This document shows, one piece after another, positions 1-8,204 of a stretch of 64,000 nt of DNA (position 1 is the stretch's first letter; every line of letters begins with the position of its first letter). The position numbers and the translations under genes are program-made. The stretch is from the NCBI GenBank assembly GCA_965226245.1, contig CBDDCL010000015.1:5952001-6016000 (forward strand), written 5' to 3'. The notes under the pieces were generated by a model. That model was not told the origin of the DNA and searched no databases. It saw only the letters and a list, made by a program, of their open reading frames with translations. The stretch comes from CBDCYS01 sp965226245. GTDB taxonomy: Bacteria > Acidobacteriota > Terriglobia > Bryobacterales > UBA6623.

Positions 1-2
1 TC

Positions 3-545
3 TACGGACCTGATCTCATGCTGGCCCTTTGCGGCCAAGCCACTCGCCTTGGCCACCGCATCTATCTGTTCGGCGGGCGAAAGGAGGTCATCGAGGTACT
101 GCGCCACACCCTCGGCAAGCGATTCCCGGGAATTCGAATCGCGGGATCCTATCCGTGCCGAAACCCGCCTTCGAGCCCGCAAGCTGACAGAGAATCCATC
201 GATGCGATTCGGTCGGCAAGAGCCGATATCGTTTTCGTGGGATTTGGGCAGCCGCGCCAAGAACAATGGATCGTTGACCACCGGGACGTGCTCCCGGGCG
301 TCGTGCTGGCCGGGGTAGGCGCCGCCTTCGACTTTCATGCCGGACGGGTACCCCAAGCGCCCCGCTGGATGCAGCGCTCGGGACTGGAATGGTTTTTCCG
401 GCTGCTCAACGAACCATTGAGGCTCTGGAGGCGGTACATTCTGTTGAACCCCTTGTTTCTAGTGATGTGGGGGTTGCAATTTGCGGGTTTGCTTCGGTAT
501 GGCGCCCGGCGCCGGCAACGCGCTGAAGGAACGATGAGGGGCTGA
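3..545 (+). CDS. WecG/TagA/CpsF-family glycosyltransferase, 5' end cut by window edge
   Basis: The frame is open to the left edge and begins there with YGPDLM, a segment usually found inside WecG/TagA/CpsF enzymes, so the N-terminal part lies outside the window. Family landmarks follow: FVGFGQPRQEQW (the GxPxQE block) around residue 80 and the FDFHAG block around residue 105, then a hydrophobic C-terminus. Known members transfer N-acetylmannosaminuronic acid, ManNAc or a related sugar onto lipid-linked intermediates at the inner face of the membrane during polysaccharide or teichoic acid synthesis; the actual sugar cannot be read here. The GT4 and VanZ-like genes downstream suggest the end of an exopolysaccharide locus. 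Confidence 0.88.
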   Translation, partial: YGPDLMLALCGQATRLGHRIYLFGGRKEVIEVLRHTLGKRFPGIRIAGSYPCRNPPSSPQADRESIDAIRSARADIVFVGFGQPRQEQWIVDHRDVLPGVVLAGVGAAFDFHAGRVPQAPRWMQRSGLEWFFRLLNEPLRLWRRYILLNPLFLVMWGLQFAGLLRYGARRRQRAEGTMRG

Positions 546-671
546 TACGCATCTTTCTCCACCGTGGCCGCGTCGTTGGGCCATCGTGAACCACCCGAGC
601 CCACAACTCACCTAGCGCGGACCAGCCGCAACGAAAAAGCCCTTGGCCGCTGTCGGCTTAAGCACGCAGGA

Positions 672-710
672 GTGGAAACCGCTCCCTCGCGGTCGCGGCT
701 CTGTTTGGGA
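672..710 (+). repeat. Dispersed GCGG hairpin repeat (family H)
   Basis: The segment contains CCGCTCCCTCGCGG followed by TCGCGGCTCTGTTT. Related versions occur at about 25370-25402 (reverse strand), twice as long inverted arms at 43143-43261, and in shorter form at 49629-49655 and 52012-52045. It fills much of the 188-bp gap before the next glycosyltransferase. It is seen directly as repeated sequence; any function is unknown. Confidence 0.6.
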
Positions 711-733
711 CTACCAACACGGATCAAACTCCA

Positions 734-2050
734 TTGAAAGTACTGCTGCTTCATAATCGCTACCGCCAGCTCGGCGGCGAAGACCGTGTTGCGGCCATGG
801 AGGCCTCCTTGCTGCGCCGGAACGGGATTGAAGTGGTCGAGCCGGATTTTGAGAACGGCAACCCTTCCGAAAGCCGCTTGCGGCAAACCTTCGAGCTGGT
901 TGCTCAGTCGGCCTGGTCGGCGGACTCCTACGAGCGGGTCCGCGGGCTTTGCGAAGTCCACCGGCCCGACGTCGCCCATGTTCACAACTTCTGGTTGCGT
1001 ATGTCTCCTTCGGTTCACACTGCTTGCCGGGACGCCGGAGTTCCGACCGTTCAAAGCATCCACAACTATCGGATCGCTTGTGTCAACGCCTTGCTGTTGA
1101 GAAACGGCAGAGTCTGCGAAGCCTGTGTCGGGAAAGTTCCCTGGCGCGGCGTGGTGCATCGCTGCTACCGCGGCTCGTTTTGGGCGTCGGCCGTCGCGGC
1201 CGGCATGATCGTCGCGAACCGGGTCCGTCAAACCTGGACGCGAGAAGCCGTAGCTTTCGTGACTCCTTCGGACCACTCCCGCGGCAAGCTTCTCGCCGCG
1301 GGTTTGCCGCCGGCCCGGACCTTCGTCAAACCGAATTCCGTTGACGATCCCGGGGAACCCGCTTCAGCCCCTTCCACGTCGGACTATGCCGTGTTCCTCG
1401 GCAGACTCTCCCGCGAAAAGGGAGTGGACGTTCTTCTTCGCGCTTGGGTGAGATCCAAGCTGGGCGCCTACCGGAGGCTCGTGATCGCCGGCGACGGCCC
1501 GCAGCGGGCTGATTTGGAGCAGCTTGCCGCCGGCCTTGGCCTTTACCCTCCGGCTGTCACGTTCAGCGGCCGTCTCGCCCCGGAAGCTGCTCAGCGGCTT
1601 TTGAAGAACTCCCGGGTTCTGATCGCCCCCTCGATCGGGTACGAGACGTTCGGCCTGGCTGTGATCGAAGCGTTTTCCCATGGGCGTCCAGTGATCGCTT
1701 CGCATCTGGGTGCATTAGCCGAACTCGTGGACCATGGGACCAACGGATTGAGCGCCGGTCCAACAGATGTCGCCGCGCTGAGCGAGGCCTTCGATCAGAT
1801 CCTCGGAAACGCCGGGCTGACGGACACTCTTGGGGACAATGCGCGCCAGACCTACCTGAGGCGATACACGCCCGAGATGAACTTCGAGAGACTGCTGCAA
1901 ATTTACCGCTACGCCATCCAGCGGAGTGGAAACCCTCTGCCCGAGATGCTACGGGCGTTCGCTGTTGCGGGTCCTTCCGCATCCCGACTTCGTCCCGCGG
2001 CGGCTGCCCGGGCCGCCGCGGCATCCGCTACGGCTAGGCAGATCCGATAG
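734..2050 (+). CDS. Family 4 (GT-B) glycosyltransferase
   Basis: 438 residues. The N-terminal GT-B half opens with KVLLLHNRYRQLGGED, a glycine-rich acceptor-domain start typical of group 1 enzymes; the C-terminal half carries FLGRLSREKGVDVLLRAW, LVIAGDGP and the EX7E-like region SIGYETFGLAVIEAFSHGRPV near residues 295-320, where the two glutamates are conserved in retaining GT4 enzymes. It probably transfers a sugar from a nucleotide donor to a polysaccharide precursor in the cytoplasm. TTG at 734 is used because it directly precedes KVLLLHN; the last ~35 residues are Ala/Arg-rich and low in complexity. It lies 188 bp after the WecG-type gene on the same strand. Confidence 0.88.
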   Translation: MKVLLLHNRYRQLGGEDRVAAMEASLLRRNGIEVVEPDFENGNPSESRLRQTFELVAQSAWSADSYERVRGLCEVHRPDVAHVHNFWLRMSPSVHTACRDAGVPTVQSIHNYRIACVNALLLRNGRVCEACVGKVPWRGVVHRCYRGSFWASAVAAGMIVANRVRQTWTREAVAFVTPSDHSRGKLLAAGLPPARTFVKPNSVDDPGEPASAPSTSDYAVFLGRLSREKGVDVLLRAWVRSKLGAYRRLVIAGDGPQRADLEQLAAGLGLYPPAVTFSGRLAPEAAQRLLKNSRVLIAPSIGYETFGLAVIEAFSHGRPVIASHLGALAELVDHGTNGLSAGPTDVAALSEAFDQILGNAGLTDTLGDNARQTYLRRYTPEMNFERLLQIYRYAIQRSGNPLPEMLRAFAVAGPSASRLRPAAAARAAAASATARQIR

Positions 2051-2062
2051 GTCCCTCCCACC

Positions 2063-2533
2063 GTGAGCCCGCTTGGACACCTCAACGCCTCAACAGTTCA
2101 ACGGAACAACGCCTCAACAGCTCAACGGTTCAACGGAACAACAACTCAACGGAACACACGCCTTCCGCTGATTCTGCTGGCCGCCTGGGTTGGATGGATT
2201 CTGTTCTCTTCGTCCGATCTAGCAATCAACTGGGCGTACGGCCTCTACGAGGCTCTTCTTGGGGCGGTTGATAACGCGTCGAGGATCGATGCACGCCACT
2301 TTGCACAGAAGGTGTACCATGTCGCCCTTTTCGTTGTCTTGAGCCGCTTGCTGGCCCCGTGTCTGCGAGCCGAAAAGAGCAGACGGGTCATCTTGATGGC
2401 CTTTTGGTGCTTCGCGATCGGTTTTCTAAGCGAAGCCCTGCAGCTCATCACCTCCTCCCGCCAGCCCTCCCTCTCCGACGCGATGATCAACGGTCTCAGC
2501 GGTACCCTCGCGGGTTTCGTTTGGTTTCGCTAG
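2063..2533 (+). CDS. VanZ-like membrane protein
   Basis: 156 residues. From residue ~33 on there is a hydrophobic segment (LPLILLAAWVGWILF), a DKxxH-like region around FAQKVYHVALFVVLS, and the family block FLSEALQLITSSRQPSLSDAMIN followed by G-rich SGTLAGF, the usual SExxQ...R...D...N signature of VanZ-like proteins. VanZ-like proteins are small integral membrane proteins; VanZ gives low-level teicoplanin resistance, but for most relatives the role is unknown. The first ~30 residues come from a tandem repeat and there is no other ATG/GTG/TTG before the first membrane segment, so GTG 2063 is the only usable start. It follows the GT4 gene by 12 bp, probably in the same transcript. Confidence 0.75.
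   Translation: MSPLGHLNASTVQRNNASTAQRFNGTTTQRNTRLPLILLAAWVGWILFSSSDLAINWAYGLYEALLGAVDNASRIDARHFAQKVYHVALFVVLSRLLAPCLRAEKSRRVILMAFWCFAIGFLSEALQLITSSRQPSLSDAMINGLSGTLAGFVWFR
2080..2156 (+). repeat. Short tandem repeat (CTCAACRGTTCAACGGAACAACG-type units)
   Basis: Imperfect units built from CTCAAC, GTTCAACGG and GAACAACG recur about three times without a gap. The array lies inside the 5' part of the VanZ-like reading frame and encodes an Asn/Thr/Gln-rich stretch that no VanZ domain needs. Similar Asn/Thr-coding microsatellites are common intergenic filler; here it merges with a gene start. Confidence 0.7.
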
Positions 2534-2773
2534 CCGACGAATTTCCGTGCCGGGCAACGCTGTTTGGGAGGCCATCCGAGGCTGGTACTCGCCCGAGCTG
2601 CTGCGCCCGAAAGAAGCTTCCGAGCCCGCGCTGGGGGCGGCTGTTTTCTGCTGTCCCAGGCCCGGTTCTCGCCTGGCTGACGACTTGCCGGGACTGCGGT
2701 TTCATCAATTCATTCCCCAGCCCTCCCCCCCCAGACCCCCATCCGGGCTCTGACCGCAACGGTGCGCCCCGCC
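2534..2773. other. Intergenic stretch, no gene recognised
   Basis: Between the VanZ-like stop and the first hairpin of the repeat element there is GC-rich sequence with only short, proline-rich open frames. No homology, promoter of good quality or structure was recognised. Confidence 0.5.
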
Positions 2774-3024
2774 CGGCATGAGCCACGTTCACGTGGCTTG
2801 GTCTGCTAAGGCCGGCCCTTTTAGGGCCGGTTCACAAGCCTCTTCTACCTCGTTCCTCAGCCCGTTTCAACGGGCTTTCGTGCCACTCTGGCTTCAACCG
2901 CATTGAACCGCATTCTTGCGTGCTGTGTGCCATTCTTGGCGAGCTCGGCGCCACTATGAGCCGTTTCTCCCCCCTTGCGGGGAGGGCTTTGCACGCCCCT
3001 CTTTCCGCGAACAAAATCCTCAGG
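2774..3024 (+). repeat. Dispersed triple-hairpin element, copy A1 (longest copy)
   Basis: Three perfect or near-perfect stem-loops in order: AGCCACGTTCACGTGGCT (2781-2798), GGCCGGCCCTTTTAGGGCCGG (about 2810-2830, a 21-base hairpin with a TTTTA-type loop) and AGCCCGTTTCAACGGGCT (2859-2876). Further modules follow: GTGCCATTCTTGGCGA and CTCCCCCCTTGCGGGGAG. The same order recurs at 4529-4622, 16278-16483 and 40122-40215. Stem 1 and stem 3 differ between copies by paired changes. It lies upstream of the mscS-like gene, same strand. Possible structured RNA or a REP/BIME-like DNA repeat; no protein-coding potential. Confidence 0.75.
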
Positions 3025-3184
3025 GTGGCCCCGCCAAACTCTGAACCGCGGTCCCGAGCCCCACCCGTCGGCTTCCGTCGGGGTCAACCCGATCCCGGCA
3101 ATCGGATGATGTGGCGCCGACAACCAGTATGCACCCCAGAGTCCAGTGCCTAAAATGGAAGTCTAGCCTCCCACGGAGCAGCAA

Positions 3185-4453
3185 ATGATTGAAGAGCTTC
3201 AGAACCTCATCGCGGGCCTCGGCCTAGGCGAAATGCAGGCGACCATCATCAGCCGCGGCGCCGCCATCCTGGCCGTCGCCCTCCTCGCCTGCATTGTCAA
3301 CTTCATCGTCAAGCGAATCATCGTCCGCGTGATAATCGGGTTTGTCCGCAGAACTAAAACGGACTGGGACGACCCCCTGGTCGAGCGAGGGGTCTTCACC
3401 AAGCTTTCCCACCTGGCGCCGGCACTGGTGATTTGGGCCATGGCTTCGGTTGTGTTTCCCGGCTCGCAAGCCCTGATCACGCTAACGAAACGGGTGGCCG
3501 ACGTTTACATGCTGATCATCGGAATCCTGGTGGTCAATGCATTGCTGGACGCGATCAGCGATGTCTACCAGAAGTTCGAGGTATCGAAGCGGATTCCGAT
3601 CCGGACCTACATACAGGTCAGCAAGATCGGCGTCACCGTAGCCGCCCTCATCTTCGCACTGACGATCGTGACGGGCAAAGAGCCTTGGGTCTTCCTCAGC
3701 GGAATCGGCGCGCTGACCGCAGTCCTCTTATTGGTTTTCAAGGACACGATCCTCGGTTTCATCGCCAGTATCCAGCTCGTCGTGCATGACATGCTTCGTC
3801 CTGGCGACTGGATTGAAATGCCCAATTACGGCGCCGACGGCGGCGTTATCGAGATCACCCTCAACACAGTCAAAGTTCAAAACTGGGACAAGACAATCAC
3901 CACCATTCCTACCTATGCCTTGATCTCCGGCTCTTTCAAGAACTGGCGAGGCATGAGCGAATCCGGCGGGCGGCGCATCAAGCGCTCGGTCCACATTGAC
4001 GTCAACAGCATCCAGTTCTCGACGCCCGAAATGATCGAGAAGTTTTCGAAGATCGAAATGCTCCGGGACTACATCGAACGAAAGCAGCAGGAGCTGTCCG
4101 GCCATAACCGGCAGAAGGGCATTGACGAAAGCGTCCTGGTCAACGGACGCCGCATGACCAACGTCGGAACCTTCCGGGCTTATTTGATCGAATACCTGCG
4201 GCGTCACCCCAAGATCCACAACGAAATGACTTTCCTGGTTCGCCAACTCCAGCCCACCGATAAGGGACTGCCGATCGAAATTTACGTCTTCAGCAACGAC
4301 CAGCGCTGGGTGCAATACGAAGACGTCCAAGCCGACATCTTCGACCACATCTTCGCCGCGCTGCCCGAATTCGGCCTGCGCCCGTTCCAGAACACCACCG
4401 GACACGACATCGTTGGAGCCGCGGAGAGTTTGAGGGTAACCGGAACTGCGTGA
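3185..4453 (+). CDS. MscS-family mechanosensitive channel (YbdG-like)
   Basis: 422 residues. Several N-terminal membrane helices are followed by the MscS pore-type helix region GIGALTAVLLLVFKDTILGF (residues ~165-185), then the beta domain RPGDWIEMPNYGADGGVIEI and the sensor-like TLNTVKVQNWDKTITTIPTY. The long C-terminal part, with IKRSVHIDVNSI and FVRQLQP, matches the larger YbdG-like branch rather than short MscS. The product should sit in the inner membrane and open under tension during hypo-osmotic shock. ATG 3185 follows a GGAG-containing leader. It stands alone, between repeat copies A1 and A3. Confidence 0.9.
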   Translation: MIEELQNLIAGLGLGEMQATIISRGAAILAVALLACIVNFIVKRIIVRVIIGFVRRTKTDWDDPLVERGVFTKLSHLAPALVIWAMASVVFPGSQALITLTKRVADVYMLIIGILVVNALLDAISDVYQKFEVSKRIPIRTYIQVSKIGVTVAALIFALTIVTGKEPWVFLSGIGALTAVLLLVFKDTILGFIASIQLVVHDMLRPGDWIEMPNYGADGGVIEITLNTVKVQNWDKTITTIPTYALISGSFKNWRGMSESGGRRIKRSVHIDVNSIQFSTPEMIEKFSKIEMLRDYIERKQQELSGHNRQKGIDESVLVNGRRMTNVGTFRAYLIEYLRRHPKIHNEMTFLVRQLQPTDKGLPIEIYVFSNDQRWVQYEDVQADIFDHIFAALPEFGLRPFQNTTGHDIVGAAESLRVTGTA

Positions 4454-4528
4454 TCCCATTGCTTGATGCGGCAGCGACACAGAGCACGAACCATCGCACC
4501 GCCCAGGGAGTGTGCAGCGCCGATTCCG

Positions 4529-4622
4529 GCCCCGTTCACGGGGCTTGTCTTTGCCAGGCCAGTCCTTTAGGCCGGTTGACGCCACCACCCGGACCAATCC
4601 CTCAGCCCGTTTCAACGGGCTT
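4529..4622 (+). repeat. Dispersed triple-hairpin element, copy A3 (short)
   Basis: Stem 1 GCCCCGTTCACGGGGC (4529-4544), stem 2 around GGCCAGTCCTTTAGGCCGG (4557-4575) and stem 3 AGCCCGTTTCAACGGGCTT (4604-4622) keep the order and loop sequences of copy A1, with changed but still paired stem 1 bases. The element sits between the convergent mscS-like and HD-GYP genes and could also end transcription, although no T-tract follows. Confidence 0.7.
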
Positions 4623-4685
4623 ACGGGAAACACGCCCAACTAACCGAGCGTCCGGCCATTTTTTCACGCCTCAGGCGCAAGCTGA

Positions 4686-5336
4686 TCAGGATACTTCGTC
4701 CGGGTACTGTTGCTGGATTTCCTGCAGCTTCTCCACGGCGATTCTCCCAAAGACATCCACCAGCACGGGATCAAACTGGCTGCTGCTCATCTTCTCGATT
4801 TCCTCTCGAGCTTTCGAGAGGGGCTGTGCCGACCGGTAAGGGCGGTCGGAAGTGATGGAGTCCAGCGTGTCCACGATGCTGAAGATCCGCGCCCCGACCG
4901 GGATTTCTTTCCCGGACTTGCCTCGCGGATAGCCCTTGCCATCGAAGCGCTCGTGATGGGACAAGACAATTTGCGCCTCTTCACGGAAGGCCGAGAACTC
5001 GGATAGCAACCCGTAACCGATCTGAGGATGAGTCTTCATCACACGCCATTCTTCCCCGGTCAGAGGCTCAGGCTTGAGCAGGACATTGCGCGGAATGCCG
5101 ATCTTGCCGATATCGTGCAGCAGCGCACCCAGCTCCAGGTGGCCCAGTTCCGAGTCCGTCAGACCGCAGTGCTCACCGAATAGCCGGGAATATGCCGCGA
5201 CGCGCTTCGAATGCTGGAACGTTTCGTAGCGCCGGAACCCCAGCATGCGAAAGACTTCGATCAGGGCTTCTGTACCCTCTCCATCACCCACCAAGCCGCC
5301 CGGAACCACAACGTCAAGGGCTCGCCAACCTGCCAT
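4686..5336 (-). CDS. HD-GYP domain protein (predicted c-di-GMP phosphodiesterase)
   Basis: From ATG at 5336, 216 residues. The HD-GYP domain spans most of it: HSKRVAAYSRLFGEHCGL, the metal-binding ALLHDIGKIGIPRNVLLKP (HD pair), MKTHPQIGYGLL, LSHHERFDGKGYPRG (HHE...GYP) and VDTLDSITSDRPYR. All HD-GYP ligand positions appear intact, so cyclic-di-GMP hydrolysis is likely. It overlaps the response regulator gene upstream by 23 bp in another frame, whereas in many bacteria REC and HD-GYP are one protein. The first ~20 residues are encoded by a 39-bp piece identical to the IS1595-family transposase gene in this window, so this may be the 3' half of a formerly fused REC-HD-GYP gene. Confidence 0.82.
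   Translation of the reverse strand: MAGWRALDVVVPGGLVGDGEGTEALIEVFRMLGFRRYETFQHSKRVAAYSRLFGEHCGLTDSELGHLELGALLHDIGKIGIPRNVLLKPEPLTGEEWRVMKTHPQIGYGLLSEFSAFREEAQIVLSHHERFDGKGYPRGKSGKEIPVGARIFSIVDTLDSITSDRPYRSAQPLSKAREEIEKMSSSQFDPVLVDVFGRIAVEKLQEIQQQYPDEVS
5284..5322 (-). mobile_element. 39-bp internal fragment identical to the IS1595-family transposase gene
   Basis: Read on the minus strand, these 39 bases are identical to 9142-9180 (and the equivalent in the second IS copy), where they code for PLTLWFRAAWWV; the match stops at the base on each side. Here the fragment lies across the end of the response regulator ORF and the start of the HD-GYP ORF and supplies the TGA that ends the former. 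No IS terminus is present, so it is not a simple insertion; a repair patch, a deletion remnant or an assembly artefact are all possible. Confidence 0.8.
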
Positions 5337-5766
5337 CAAGAAACTGACGGAGAGCTTCTCGAAATACCTCCTCGTGGCGGCGCGCTTCTCGTTGCAGGTA
5401 CTTGCCGACAAGGGTCACGACATCGCTCGGCTTGACCGGCTTTTTGAGATAGTCGTCCGCGCCGGCTTCGAGCGCGTCGAGTGCCAGAGCGAGTTCGTAG
5501 AGGCCCGAGATGAGGATAACAGGCAGTTCGGGTTGGCGCGATTTCACTTCGCGAAGCAGGTCAATTCCGCTCATGCCGGGCATGCGAATGTCAGCCAGCA
5601 CGAGATCGGCCGGCCCTTTCTCTTCAGCCAGATAAGCAAGCGCGGAGAGGCTTTCGCTGAAGCACTGGCACTTGTAGCCTTCGAACCGCAGGACCTCGGC
5701 GAGGTAGTCGCGGATGCCCTCTTCGTCGTCGACGACCAGAACCGTGCTGGGTGATTGAGCAACCAT
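5314..5766 (-). CDS. Response regulator receiver protein (possibly truncated REC-HD-GYP)
   Basis: 150 residues, a REC domain: VLVVDDEEGIRDYL with the acidic pair, the phospho-acceptor Asp in LVLADIRMPGMSG, the conserved Ser in VILISGLY and the Lys in DYLKKPVK. Conserved positions are all present, so it should accept phosphate from a histidine kinase, none of which lies nearby. After the REC domain a helical linker (REARRHEEVFREALRQFL) normally leads into an output domain, but the frame stops where the 39-bp transposase fragment begins. The HD-GYP domain follows directly in another frame. Either a two-protein system with overlapping genes or a split fusion; the latter seems likelier. Confidence 0.85.
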   Translation of the reverse strand: MVAQSPSTVLVVDDEEGIRDYLAEVLRFEGYKCQCFSESLSALAYLAEEKGPADLVLADIRMPGMSGIDLLREVKSRQPELPVILISGLYELALALDALEAGADDYLKKPVKPSDVVTLVGKYLQREARRHEEVFREALRQFLDGRLASP

Positions 5767-6083
5767 CGAGGCGTGCGATAACCTCGATGGACTGATCGGC
5801 GCTTCTTGCGCGATCGATTAGCCGCGGAGTTGATATCACGACCTTGCCGGACCGTCCAGGCAGTCCTGTAATCGTGTCCCCAGCGTAGACATTGTTTTGG
5901 GAATTGACACGAGCAACCGTCCCAAGTGTTCTTGGCCGCAACAATCACTCGCTGATTCAAAAGGTCTTGTGGTGTAAAAGAGCACGAGCGGCCGGGTGCT
6001 CGGCCACTCGTTGGAACCTCCTCGAAATCCACGCCGTAGGGCGTTCGGTCCGGATCGGCGTCCAAGCCGGCGAGAGAATGGAA
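5767..6083. other. Intergenic stretch, no gene recognised
   Basis: 317 bp between the response regulator start and the stop of the dehydrogenase gene. The minus strand is open in two frames here, but neither translation resembles a family I know. It must hold the promoter of the response regulator gene unless it is read through from the upstream gene. Confidence 0.4.
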
Positions 6084-7148
6084 CTAAGCGGTCAGCTTCG
6101 CAATCACGGCGCTGGTAACGTCAGCAGTTGCCGCGCTTCCTCCCAGATCGGGCGTCAATGTTTCGCCATCTTCGAGCACCCCGGCCACGGCCTGCTCTAC
6201 CGCGACTGCGGCTTCCTTGAGCCCCAAGAAGTCCAGCATCATGGCGACGCTCAGAATCATCGCCAGCGGGTTCACGATTCCCTTGCCTTGGATATCGGGG
6301 GCCGACCCGTGAACAGGCTCAAACATGGACGGGAATTTTCGAGAAGGGTCTAGATTGGCGCTAGGGGCCAGGCCGAGGCTCCCGGTGATCGCCGCGGAAA
6401 GGTCGCTGAGGATGTCACCGAACAGGTTCGATGCGACCACAACGTCGAAGTCTTCCGGGCGCCGCACGAAGTGCAGAGTCGCGGCGTCAACCAGCAGAGA
6501 TTCGGTCTCGATATCGGGATAGTCTTTGGCCACGGCGGCAAAGGTGTCATCCCATAGCACCATGCTGTATCCCTGGGCGTTCGATTTCGTGATCGAAGTC
6601 AGGCGTTTGCGGCCGCGCCGCCGGGCCAAATCAAAGGCATAGCGCATGATACGCTCGGTTCCTTGGCGAGTGAAAATAGAGGTTTGAACAGCGACCGCTG
6701 CTGGCAGGTCGCGGTAGACGAAGCCGCCCGCCTGCGCGTACTCTCCTTCGGTGTTTTCGCGCACGATCACCATATCGATCGAACCGGCCGCTTTCCCGGC
6801 CAGAGGGGAAGTTACGCCGCCATACAGCTTGGCGGGCCTGACGCAGGCATATTGATCGAAAGCCCGGCGAATGGGCAGCAGCAATCCATTCAACGTGACG
6901 TTGTCCGGCACGTCGGGGTGCCCAACCGCGCCCAGCAGAATTGCGTCAAACGGGCGAAGTTGCTCCACCCCGTCCGGCGGCATCATCTTTCCAGTATGAA
7001 AATAGTGCTCCGTACTCCAGTCAAACTCCGTGCAGCGAAACTTGACTTGGTAGCGCTCGGCAATCAAGTCAAGGACCCTCCGTCCCTCGGGCATCACCTC
7101 CAGGCCGACCCCGTCGCCCGGTATTACCGCGATCGAATGTGTTTGCAT
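6084..7148 (-). CDS. Isopropylmalate dehydrogenase-family enzyme, tartrate/D-malate dehydrogenase type
   Basis: 354 residues, the full length of NAD-dependent beta-hydroxyacid oxidative decarboxylases. Landmarks: IPGDGVGLEVMPEG, FDAILLGAVGHPDVPDN, the substrate block PIRRAFDQYACVRPAKL, IVRENTEGEYA, the catalytic-site ITKSNAQ, and the metal-binding region SNLFGDILSDL; C-terminal FEPVHGSAPDI. The FDWSTEHYFHTG region and IRRAFDQYACVRP resemble tartrate dehydrogenase/D-malate dehydrogenase (TtuC/DmlA) more than LeuB, whose leucine-pathway neighbours leuC and leuD are absent here. It likely oxidises and decarboxylates D-malate or tartrate with NAD in the cytoplasm; the substrate is not certain. 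Confidence 0.85.
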   Translation of the reverse strand: MQTHSIAVIPGDGVGLEVMPEGRRVLDLIAERYQVKFRCTEFDWSTEHYFHTGKMMPPDGVEQLRPFDAILLGAVGHPDVPDNVTLNGLLLPIRRAFDQYACVRPAKLYGGVTSPLAGKAAGSIDMVIVRENTEGEYAQAGGFVYRDLPAAVAVQTSIFTRQGTERIMRYAFDLARRRGRKRLTSITKSNAQGYSMVLWDDTFAAVAKDYPDIETESLLVDAATLHFVRRPEDFDVVVASNLFGDILSDLSAAITGSLGLAPSANLDPSRKFPSMFEPVHGSAPDIQGKGIVNPLAMILSVAMMLDFLGLKEAAVAVEQAVAGVLEDGETLTPDLGGSAATADVTSAVIAKLTA

Positions 7149-7255
7149 AACCGACTATTGTGTCATAGGCCCAGCGCCTGCAACCGCAGGCTGGGGTCGC
7201 TTCGGACGCGGCGCTGCGAACGCCAAAGCGCGGCCACCGTCCCTTGGCAACGCTT

Positions 7256-7293
7256 GGCGCCAGAGCCCTTAAACAAGAAGGGTTTTCTGGCGC
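7256..7293. terminator. Hairpin between thiE and the dehydrogenase gene
   Basis: Arms GCGCCAGAGCCCTT and AAGGGTTTTCTGGCGC pair with a small bulge around the loop AAACAAG. It lies downstream of thiE in the minus direction. No T-run follows, so it is only a candidate terminator or a repeat hairpin. Confidence 0.3.
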
Positions 7294-7405
7294 TAACGAC
7301 TCGCCGCCCTGGCTGACGTTGATCTAGCGTGACTGGCGATTTTGGATACCGCTTTCAGCCAGAAACTGCTAGCGACAGGGGCCGCCCATCCAAAGCGGTC
7401 TGACC

Positions 7406-8059
7406 TCATCCGGAGCGAATGGCGCGAAGCGTGGCAACGTCAGCAGAGAGATTGGCGCTTTCTTGAAATAAGGAGATTCCCGCGATTCCAGCAGCCCCGC
7501 TGTCCAGGCACCGGCCAGCATTATCCAGGGTTACGCCTCCCAAGGCAAGAACGGGCACTCTGACAGCCCGAGTGGCGTCTGTCAGCGCCGACAGCCCCCG
7601 CGGGGTCCCGTACTTCATCTTGGAAACCGTTGGGAAAACCGGGCCGAACACGATATAGCCGGCGCCTTCGGTTTCAGCGCGTCGAACCTCTTCCATGCTG
7701 TGGCAAGAGACTCCGATCAAGAAATCCGGGGGCGTGACCGAACGAATCCTCGACGGGGCGACGGCGTTGGATGGCAAGTGAACCCCGGCCGCCCCCGCGG
7801 CTAGCGCCACATCGACCCGCTCGTTCAATAAGATGCGAGTTCCCGCGGGGTTCGCCAAACTCAGGGCGCCTCGAGCGAGTTCGTAAAGCTCCCGGCTCGA
7901 AAGGTCTTTCTCGCGAATCTGAATTAAATCCACGCGCGCTTCCAGAGCGCGGGCGATCTGGCACGGGAGGTCATCCCTCAGGCCGCCGCGGTCGGTAATG
8001 TAGCAGAGGGTTACGCTGTTTGAGGAGCAGGCCAAGGTGACTTGGTGGAGCGGGTTCAC
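7406..8059 (-). CDS. thiE: Thiamine phosphate synthase
   Basis: 217 residues with a TIM-barrel ThiE pattern: LCYITDRG at the first strand, VDLIQIREKDLSSREL, RILLNERVDVALAAGAAGVHLPS, IGVSCHSMEEV, the product-binding GPVFPTVSK and the C-terminal VPVLALGGVTLDN and GAAGIAGISLF. It joins hydroxymethylpyrimidine diphosphate and thiazole phosphate to thiamine phosphate in the cytoplasm. GTG at 8059 is taken as start; a start nearer VTLCYITD is possible. No other thi genes are next to it and I see no TPP riboswitch in the short leader. Confidence 0.9.
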   Translation of the reverse strand: MNPLHQVTLACSSNSVTLCYITDRGGLRDDLPCQIARALEARVDLIQIREKDLSSRELYELARGALSLANPAGTRILLNERVDVALAAGAAGVHLPSNAVAPSRIRSVTPPDFLIGVSCHSMEEVRRAETEGAGYIVFGPVFPTVSKMKYGTPRGLSALTDATRAVRVPVLALGGVTLDNAGRCLDSGAAGIAGISLFQESANLSADVATLRAIRSG

Positions 8060-8204
8060 CGTCCTACGAGAGATTATATATTCGCTATCCTGGCCATGGC
8101 GTCGGCGCTAGCTTAGCTAGCTAGTTTCCGGCGCAAAAAGGCGGGGTTAAGTCCTGAGCTGTGAGCGGAGAGGTGGGGCGGTTGCTGCACGAACGCCGCT
8201 CCCA

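Noticed and set aside
3728..4639. A 303-codon minus-strand frame over the mscS-like gene
   Set aside because: Antisense shadow; it also runs through repeat copy A3.
5337..5411. A longer start for the HD-GYP protein
   Set aside because: The extra 25 residues lie inside the response regulator coding sequence in another frame and show no conservation; ATG 5336 is nearer to the domain.
8060..8120. TPP riboswitch before thiE
   Set aside because: The leader is short and lacks the conserved CUGAGA and ACCUGA-type elements.
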